Of a DNA stretch of 19,346 nt, positions 14,160 through 19,346 are shown in pieces. Position numbers and translations under genes: made by a program. The stretch covers positions 1 through 19,346 of the forward strand of contig JAGYMO010000079.1 in NCBI GenBank assembly GCA_018400255.1, in the 5' to 3' direction. The stretch is from Deltaproteobacteria bacterium. Its GTDB lineage: Bacteria > Desulfobacterota > DSM-4660 > Desulfatiglandales > B25-G16. The stretch's first letter is position 1, and the number at the start of each line of letters is the position of its first letter. The notes beneath the pieces are model-generated. The model worked only from the letters and a program-made list of their open reading frames with translations, searched no databases and had not been told where the DNA came from.

Positions 14160-15515
14160 TTATGCCATCTTGCTTTCTATTTGTCTGCAGAGAAATTCCA
14201 CTTCCTTTCTCGTAGCCTCTTTATTTTTAATGTCTCTTTTGATTTTTTCGTCCTCATAAAGGACTGTTGTGTGGTTCCTATTGAGAAGACCCCCGATATA
14301 CTTTAATGATTTATCTGTGTATTTACGGCAGAGATAAATAATTATGCCTCTTGGGTAATTAATAATTTTTTTCCTGCTTTTAGATCTAAGTTCCTCATGT
14401 GTAATTCTGAAATACCTGCAGACCAGTTCCTCGATATCTTCAATCTTTACTATTCTTTTATAAGGAGCGATATTTTTAACAATCTCCTTTGCTAGGGACA
14501 TGTCTATTTTTAGCTTCATTAATAGGGAGTTTGCCATAAGGTAATCTAAGGCCCCCTCGATTTGTCTTACGTCATTAACTAAATTTTCGGCTAAATAAGA
14601 TGCTACGTTTTCAGGTATTACCATTTTTCTCTCTTGAGTTTTTTGTTTTATTATTTTTAAGCGTGTGGAGAAACCGGGCTTGGTAATGTTTGTTATAATA
14701 CCAGAGGTTAGCCTGGAGGCAAGCATGCTCTCCATATCCGGGATTTCTTTTGGGGCTAAAGGGCTAGTGAAGATCACCTTTTTACCATCGTTAAACAAGG
14801 AGTCAAGGGTATAGCTTAATTCAGTTTGAGTCTTCTTTTTTCCACTGAGAAAGTGCAAATCTTCAAGCAGTAAAACGTCGCAGGACTTACGATATTTATT
14901 TTTAAACTGTTCGATTGATTTGTTTTTTAAAGACGAAACCATCTCATTCATAAAGTCTTCCATCGTTAAGTATAATACCTTTTCCCCTGGTTTTTTATTT
15001 AGGATTGAGTTGCCTATGGACTGGATTAAATGGCTTTTTCCTAAGCCAGTCTCAGATAACAAAAAAAGAGAGTTATATGAAATATGAGCATCATTGGCTA
15101 ATGCCCTTGATAGAGAGTATGCGAATTCATTGCATTCTCCAACTACGAATTTATCAAAGGTGAATCTTTTACTTAAAATCCTAACAGCATTTTTACCCCG
15201 CTGAGGCATATTTGGAATGGTTAACTGTCTTACGTTATTATTATTTCTTGTGATGCCAAGCTGAGATTGGTTTTTTACTGAAGAAACCTTGAAGATTAGG
15301 GCGCGACCTTTAATTCCGGCCTTATAAAGATGATCATAGATGATAGAGGAATAATTTTCCTGGATCCAATCACGAGAAAAGCTATTTGGGCACTCAAGAT
15401 ATATATCTTTTTCATCTGAGCCAATATATTTTAATGGTCTTAGCCATAAAAAAAAGCTTTTTTCATCGATTACACTTTTAATATCCTTTTTTACATTACT
15501 CCAGATCGTTTCCAT
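14160..15515 (-). CDS. dnaA: divergent DnaA-family replication initiator
   Basis: AAA+ initiator protein, 451 residues, with all DnaA domains: domain I (1-75, IWSNVKKDI), a short linker, the AAA+ domain (about 115-350) and C-terminal DNA-binding domain IV (355-451). It departs from consensus at several points: Walker A is SETGLGKS (154-161) where GGxGLGKT is usual; Walker B is LLLEDLHFL with E218-D219 in place of DD; the sensor-1 region reads TSPLAPKEI rather than TSDxxPKEI; and the DnaA-box signature is NRNHTTV, with N414 for the usual Asp. Kept residues include R268 (ASRL, arginine finger), R317 (sensor 2), R381 and H415-T416. The start is ATG with CAGGA about 7 bases before it. dnaN, recF and gyrB are not adjacent. 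It may be the chromosomal DnaA of a divergent lineage or a second paralogue. Confidence 0.9.
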   Translation of the reverse strand: METIWSNVKKDIKSVIDEKSFFLWLRPLKYIGSDEKDIYLECPNSFSRDWIQENYSSIIYDHLYKAGIKGRALIFKVSSVKNQSQLGITRNNNNVRQLTIPNMPQRGKNAVRILSKRFTFDKFVVGECNEFAYSLSRALANDAHISYNSLFLLSETGLGKSHLIQSIGNSILNKKPGEKVLYLTMEDFMNEMVSSLKNKSIEQFKNKYRKSCDVLLLEDLHFLSGKKKTQTELSYTLDSLFNDGKKVIFTSPLAPKEIPDMESMLASRLTSGIITNITKPGFSTRLKIIKQKTQERKMVIPENVASYLAENLVNDVRQIEGALDYLMANSLLMKLKIDMSLAKEIVKNIAPYKRIVKIEDIEELVCRYFRITHEELRSKSRKKIINYPRGIIIYLCRKYTDKSLKYIGGLLNRNHTTVLYEDEKIKRDIKNKEATRKEVEFLCRQIESKMA

Positions 15516-15877
15516 TTTTCATCCTGAATTGTTAAAGATTTTTGTATTTTAATGGAATAAAAATGTATGTTGAATCAAAGAAATTAATTTATAGCTAACC
15601 TATTAAAGGGCATAAGAAATTTACTTAACGCCGCATGACTATAAAAATACTTATATTCATATGTATCTAATTTTATTATATTATTTATTTTATTGTTGAG
15701 CATATGATGATCTTCTTTCTTTTAAAAAACAAGGAATAAAGGCATTACAGAATTTGAAGCAGTATAGGATTAATAGGATGAATACTATATGAAAAAACGT
15801 ATCTACTTTAGAAATGAAGTAGAAGTTTATTACGAAAAACAATAAGTTAGATAATTAGTTATTTTGATGCCTGCCAT

Positions 15878-15886
15878 TTTTTCACA
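15878..15886 (+). promoter_or_regulatory. single DnaA-box-like nonamer
   Basis: TTTTTCACA fits the relaxed consensus TTWTNCACA but differs from TTATCCACA at two positions. It is the only such site I found in the dnaA upstream spacer, so it carries little weight alone. Confidence 0.2.
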
Positions 15887-16194
15887 CGAAGGCCGTTTTT
15901 GATTATCGGAGGTTTACAAATATACAAAATATATATGGCTGTCAAAGTTGATTACAGGTAAGCATAATTTAGGGCGATGCCTATTTCTCAACATTGCTAA
16001 CGTATTGATTCATTACAAATAATAAAGCATGTCTTTTGAAACCCCCATAAGATAAGGAAAGTAAAATTCGAAATTTTCATACTTAATTCAAATAGTTTTG
16101 CTGGTTTTCAACAATCTTTAATTGTTTTAGAAAAATCCTTAACCTTCTCTTTTCTTCGTTAAACTGCCTTTTTTGGATTAATTCGGTTTTTCTC

Positions 16195-16223
16195 GTTACA
16201 TTTTTTCTGATTATGATTAAAAT
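16195..16223 (+). promoter_or_regulatory. candidate sigma-70 promoter of the PAS regulator
   Basis: GTTACA (16195-16200, 4 of 6), a 17-base spacer, TAAAAT (16218-16223, 5 of 6). The start would be near 16230, giving a leader of about 50 bases. The region is very AT-rich, so chance matches are common. Confidence 0.3.
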
Positions 16224-16281
16224 AATAGAGATAAAAGACAGTTAGCATTTGAGGATTAATTCTAAAAAACCATTACTATAA

Positions 16282-17622
16282 ATGAAAAAGGACCAGACAT
16301 CTATTATACTTGACAGCATAGCAGATGGTGTATTCACCGTTGACCTTGAATGGCGCATTACCACCTTTAATAAGGCAGCTGAACAGATTACGGGTATAAG
16401 AAGAAAGGAAGCCCTTGGCAGGAACTGTTGGGAGGTTTTTAGGGCGAATATATGCGAGAGACAATGCGCTTTAAAAAAAACAATGGAGACAGGCAATAGT
16501 ATACTTAACCAGTCTATCTACATAGTTAATGCAAAGGGTGACAGGCTGCCCATAAGTATTTCTACGGCACTACTTAAAGATGAAGATGGCCGCGTAATAG
16601 GAGGCGTTGAAACATTTAGGGACTTAACACTTGTAGAGGAATTGCGAAAAGAGCTGAAGGGTAAAAATACATTTCTTGATATAGTGAGTAAAAATAGGGA
16701 GATGCACAGGCTGTTCTTTATCTTGGAGCAGGTTTCCCGCAGTGACAGCACTGTATTAATTCAAGGGGAAAGCGGGACAGGGAAAGAGCTTTTTGCCAGG
16801 GCCTTTCATTCATTAAGCTCTAGGAGCAAGGGCCCCTTTGTTATAGTTAACTTAGGTGCCTTTCCCGAAAGCTTGGCGGAATCGGAACTCTTTGGCTATA
16901 CAGCAGGGGCCTTTACTGATGCGAGAAAAGACAGACCTGGAAGAATATCGGCCGCTGAGGGTGGAACCCTTTTTTTAGACGAAATTGGTGATTTGCCCCC
17001 TAATATACAGGTAAAGCTGTTGAGGATCTTGCAGGAAAGAACCTATGAGCCTTTAGGCTCCAATAAGACAATTCACGCAGATATACGCATTGTTGCAGCT
17101 ACAAATAGGGATCTTGAATCTCTGGTTAAGAAAGGGGCATTCAGGGAGGATCTTTTTTATAGAGTTAATGTGGTCAAACTTATCTTGCCACCTTTAAGAG
17201 ACAGAAAGGAGGACATACCACTTCTTGCTGATCATTTTATGAAAAGGTTTAATAAGCTGAACGGGAAAGATATAGTTGGCATATCACGAGAGGCCCTCTC
17301 TTTGCTTATGGCATATGACTTTCCTGGTAATGTGAGGGAGTTAGAAAATATCATTGAATATGCCACAGTGCTTTGCAATGAGGTCTATATAGGCACGAAA
17401 CACCTCCCCGATAATCTAAAGCCGGCGAAACCTAAACCTGAATCCAGGGCTTTGAGGCCTGAGGTATCAAAAAAAATGCAATGGAGGGATCTTGAAGGAA
17501 AATTTATAATAGAGACCCTCAAAGAGAACAATTGGAACCGCAAGGCAACTGCTCAGGTTTTAGGCGTTGGAAGGCAAACCCTCTGGAGAAAGATGAAAAG
17601 CCTGAACATTAAATTGCCTTAG
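16282..17622 (+). CDS. PAS-domain sigma-54-dependent transcriptional activator
   Basis: A one-component enhancer-binding protein, 446 residues, without a receiver domain. The N-terminal PAS domain (about 5-115) has GVFTVDLEWRITTFNKAAE and three cysteines in a C49-x8-C58-x3-C62 pattern. The AAA+ domain (about 135-375) has Walker A GESGTGKE (162-169), Walker B TLFLDE with D233/E234, and the sigma-54 loop as GAFTDA (209-214) rather than GAFTGA. A Fis-type HTH is at about 417-441 (NWNRKATAQVLGVGRQTLWR). ATG 16282 is fixed by an in-frame stop at 16279-16281, but no close Shine-Dalgarno is seen. It is divergent from dnaA; a terminator follows at 17664, and the acyl-CoA dehydrogenase begins 407 bases later, so it is a candidate regulator of that gene. 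The signal is unknown; redox or metal sensing is plausible from the cysteines. Confidence 0.93.
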   Translation: MKKDQTSIILDSIADGVFTVDLEWRITTFNKAAEQITGIRRKEALGRNCWEVFRANICERQCALKKTMETGNSILNQSIYIVNAKGDRLPISISTALLKDEDGRVIGGVETFRDLTLVEELRKELKGKNTFLDIVSKNREMHRLFFILEQVSRSDSTVLIQGESGTGKELFARAFHSLSSRSKGPFVIVNLGAFPESLAESELFGYTAGAFTDARKDRPGRISAAEGGTLFLDEIGDLPPNIQVKLLRILQERTYEPLGSNKTIHADIRIVAATNRDLESLVKKGAFREDLFYRVNVVKLILPPLRDRKEDIPLLADHFMKRFNKLNGKDIVGISREALSLLMAYDFPGNVRELENIIEYATVLCNEVYIGTKHLPDNLKPAKPKPESRALRPEVSKKMQWRDLEGKFIIETLKENNWNRKATAQVLGVGRQTLWRKMKSLNIKLP

Positions 17623-17663
17623 GAAAAGCCAGGGTTAAAGGCTGTAAGAGTAGATATGCATAA

Positions 17664-17689
17664 AGGCATCGAAAGATGCTTGGTTTTTT
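17664..17689 (+). terminator. intrinsic terminator of the PAS regulator gene
   Basis: AGGCATC (17664-17670), GAAA tetraloop, GATGCTT (17675-17681, one G-U pair), then GG and six Ts. This is a standard rho-independent terminator 42 bases after the stop codon. Confidence 0.8.
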
Positions 17690-17739
17690 GGATTATAAAA
17701 TAACTTACATTAACTGAGGGGTTGGTATCTTCTTTATTT

Positions 17740-17776
17740 AAATCTTTAGCCTTTTATTTAGATAAGGCGAGGATTT
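17740..17776 (+). other. second stem-like segment followed by T-run
   Basis: AAATC (17740-17744) with GATTT (17772-17776) and, inside, GCCTT (17749-17753) with AAGGC (17764-17768), followed by a short T-run. It may be a weak back-up terminator. The AAGGCGAGG part recurs at 7139-7147 before iorA. Confidence 0.25.
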
Positions 17777-18029
17777 TTTCCCATTCCCCGAAGGAGACAA
17801 TAAAATATGATCGGAAAAATCCAGAAAGAAAAATTAGTACACGTCAATAATTTGTCATTGTAAGTTTTTTATAAAAGGCTTAAGGTTTATAGTGTCAAAG
17901 AATTTTTGCCAAACCCCGACTACGTGCCTCATATCATTGTAATTAACTAATTAAGTAAATTGTATTATATCATAAGGATCTAATTTTTACGAAATCATCA
18001 ATTTTAGAGCTTACATAAAAGAGGGTAAA

Positions 18030-19256
18030 ATGTTTGATTTTATGCTGACTGAAGAGCAAAAAAAATTGCAAGAAGAGGCTAGGAATTTTGTTAAAAATGA
18101 CATATCAAGCAAGCTTGTTCGGGATATGGATGTAAGTGCAATTGAAACCGGTAGGCCAATCGTAGAAATAGCAGGCAAAAGGAACCTTCTCGGTCTTCGT
18201 TTTCCAAAGGCATATGGTGGGCGAGAGCTTAATTGGGCCTCAGAGGTTTTGGCAATCGAAGAGGTTGGGGTCCTTGGCAATTCTATATCATGCGCCTATG
18301 TAATGCCAAGTATTGTAGGGGAGGCAATTAACCGTTTCGGAACAAGGGAGCAAAAGGAAAAATATCTTAAGCCTACAAATGAAGGCAGGCTTTACTCTGC
18401 AGAAGCCTTGACCGAACCACGTGGAGGTTCTGATTTCTTTGGGGCGGCAATGAAGGCATTTGCTAAGGGAGACTATTTTATTCTTAACGGAGAAAAGCGG
18501 TTTGTAGTAGGGGCGAAAGATGCAGACTACTTCCTGGTGTATGCAAAGTCAGCTGAAGATTCGCCATCTCATGATTCTATGAGCTGTTTTATTGTTGAAA
18601 AAAATATGGGCGTTAAGGATCATACTATATATACCCTTCTTGGAACAAGGGGTGGCGGAACAGGCAGAATAGTCTTTGATAATGTAAGAGTGCCCAGGGG
18701 AAATCTTGTTGGGGAGCTACATCAGGCATATCATATTTTCAACAAAATGATGGTTCCCGAAAGGCTCACCAGCGGTGCAGGTGCTGTAGGTATGGGGCGG
18801 GCGGCCATGGAGGTTGCTACACGATACTCTACAAGAAGAAAGGCGTTTGGCCGCAGCATTGATCGGTTTCAGGCTGTCAACTTTATGGTTGCAGATTCGG
18901 TAAGTACCCTGGATGCCGCCAGGGCACTGGTTTATACAGCGGCGAGGATGGCGGATTCAGGCGAAGATCCTAGAAGGCTGGTCTCTGAGGCCAAGAAGGT
19001 AGGCACTGAGGCGGCATGGGCTGTAATAAATAATGCAATGCAGATAATGGGAGGGATTGGCTATACGAGCATATACCCTGTTGAACGTTTTCTTCGGGAT
19101 TGTCGCCTTTCAATGATATGGACTGGTACTAATGAAATCATGAGCCTTCTTATTCAACATGAATACTATAAGGAATTAAAACAGAGAAAATTTGAGGTTA
19201 GGGATGTTGAGGGAGATGCAATAACACCTGATGATCTGGAAAAGGTTTATGAATAA
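18030..19256 (+). CDS. acyl-CoA dehydrogenase
   Basis: FAD-dependent dehydrogenase that forms 2,3-enoyl-CoA and passes electrons to an electron-transfer flavoprotein; 408 residues, slightly longer than the usual 380-390. Family motifs are AEALTEPRGGSD (124-134), TRRKAFGRSIDRFQAV (268-283), QIMGGIGYT (338-346) and RFLRDCRL (353-360). At the site where many members carry the catalytic glutamate (YEGT), this protein has IWTGT with T365. A glutamate is present instead at E244 in VPERLTSGAGAVG, the place used by isovaleryl-CoA and long-chain dehydrogenases. A 20-residue acidic tail follows the last helix. ATG start with GAGGG 4-5 bases upstream. It follows the PAS regulator in the same direction but after a terminator. 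The substrate is not determinable; branched or aryl-alkyl CoA esters are possible. Confidence 0.94.
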   Translation: MFDFMLTEEQKKLQEEARNFVKNDISSKLVRDMDVSAIETGRPIVEIAGKRNLLGLRFPKAYGGRELNWASEVLAIEEVGVLGNSISCAYVMPSIVGEAINRFGTREQKEKYLKPTNEGRLYSAEALTEPRGGSDFFGAAMKAFAKGDYFILNGEKRFVVGAKDADYFLVYAKSAEDSPSHDSMSCFIVEKNMGVKDHTIYTLLGTRGGGTGRIVFDNVRVPRGNLVGELHQAYHIFNKMMVPERLTSGAGAVGMGRAAMEVATRYSTRRKAFGRSIDRFQAVNFMVADSVSTLDAARALVYTAARMADSGEDPRRLVSEAKKVGTEAAWAVINNAMQIMGGIGYTSIYPVERFLRDCRLSMIWTGTNEIMSLLIQHEYYKELKQRKFEVRDVEGDAITPDDLEKVYE

Positions 19257-19346
19257 AGCGCCCCTAAAGCTGCATCTCAACAAGCTAACAGTCGGATCCT
19301 TTCCAATATAAGGTAAAATGTCTTATTTAAATGGGTGACTTAAATA

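Larger units (their letters stand above)
15516..16281. other. 766-base AT-rich spacer between divergent dnaA and PAS regulator
   Basis: No coding region of useful length. Seen here: one DnaA-box-like nonamer (15878-15886), a 7-base inverted repeat TCTACTT/AAGTAGA (15802-15823), a 6-base inverted repeat AACAAT/ATTGTT (16110-16126), a promoter candidate (16195-16223) and long A/T tracts. No cluster of DnaA boxes is present, so it does not look like a standard oriC. Confidence 0.5.
17623..18029. other. spacer between PAS regulator and acyl-CoA dehydrogenase
   Basis: No supported gene. It contains the terminator at 17664-17689, a second stem-like segment (17740-17776), a short frame of 18 codons starting at 17807 after AAGGAG with rather long spacing, and AT-rich sequence before the dehydrogenase. 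No site with GG-N10-GC spacing was found here. Confidence 0.45.

Noticed and set aside
15789..15845. 18-codon frame MKKRIYFRNEVEVYYEKQ in the dnaA upstream spacer
   Set aside because: Too short and without a proper ribosome site; its DNA also forms an inverted repeat.
15516..16281. Possible oriC upstream of dnaA
   Set aside because: AT-rich, but only one weak DnaA-box match and no box cluster.
17807..17863. 18-codon frame after AAGGAG upstream of the acyl-CoA dehydrogenase
   Set aside because: The spacing of about 10 bases is long and the peptide is unremarkable; not enough for a leader-peptide call.
1..19346. CRISPR arrays, insertion sequences, tRNA or rRNA genes, prophage or defence genes
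   Set aside because: None seen: no regularly spaced repeats, transposase-like frames, tRNA cloverleafs or rRNA segments.

Overview
The window reads as a chromosomal segment of an AT-rich, anaerobic Gram-negative bacterium, most likely a Desulfobacterota (former deltaproteobacterial) sulfate reducer or syntroph. The evidence is a ferredoxin-dependent 2-oxoacid oxidoreductase (IorAB), a liv-type ABC transporter operon carrying an acyl-CoA synthetase, a single-domain acyl-CoA dehydrogenase and two sigma-54 activators. This taxonomic call is inference from gene content; no rRNA or tRNA is present.

Layout. (1) 48-5014, minus strand: an operon read right to left, made of a secreted solute-binding protein, LivG ATPase, a long-chain-type acyl-CoA synthetase and LivH permease. 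LivM and LivF would be expected beyond the left edge. (2) 5015-5343: divergent control region with a candidate sigma-70 promoter for the operon, direct repeats, an inverted repeat, a weak sigma-54-like site and a possible 42-residue membrane microprotein. (3) 5344-6909, plus strand: a second, shorter acyl-CoA synthetase. (4) 6910-9907: iorA and iorB, with a good promoter about 340 bases upstream of iorA. (5) 9908-10089: a strongly structured spacer with a nested hairpin, a terminator-like stem and a hairpin hiding the ribosome binding site. (6) 10090-12890: a membrane histidine kinase and an NtrC-type response regulator. (7) 12891-13218: a convergent spacer with a 20-base perfect palindrome and a bidirectional terminator. 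(8) 13219-15515, minus strand: dnaA then era. (9) 15516-16281: a 766-base AT-rich spacer. (10) 16282-17622: a PAS/sigma-54 activator with a three-cysteine PAS motif, ending in a clear terminator. (11) 18030-19256: an acyl-CoA dehydrogenase.

How it may work together (inference): the transporter imports an amino-acid-like or carboxylic acid solute. The two synthetases and IorAB convert carboxylic acids and aryl-2-oxoacids to CoA thioesters, and the acyl-CoA dehydrogenase feeds them into beta-oxidation-like chemistry. The kinase/regulator pair and the PAS activator are candidate controllers. DnaA and Era are housekeeping genes, but this DnaA departs from consensus at several key residues.

I see no complete new system. 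The features most worth following are the structured leader before the kinase, the divergent DnaA, the cysteine-bearing PAS activator, the altered iron-sulfur site in IorA and the small SD-preceded ORF.
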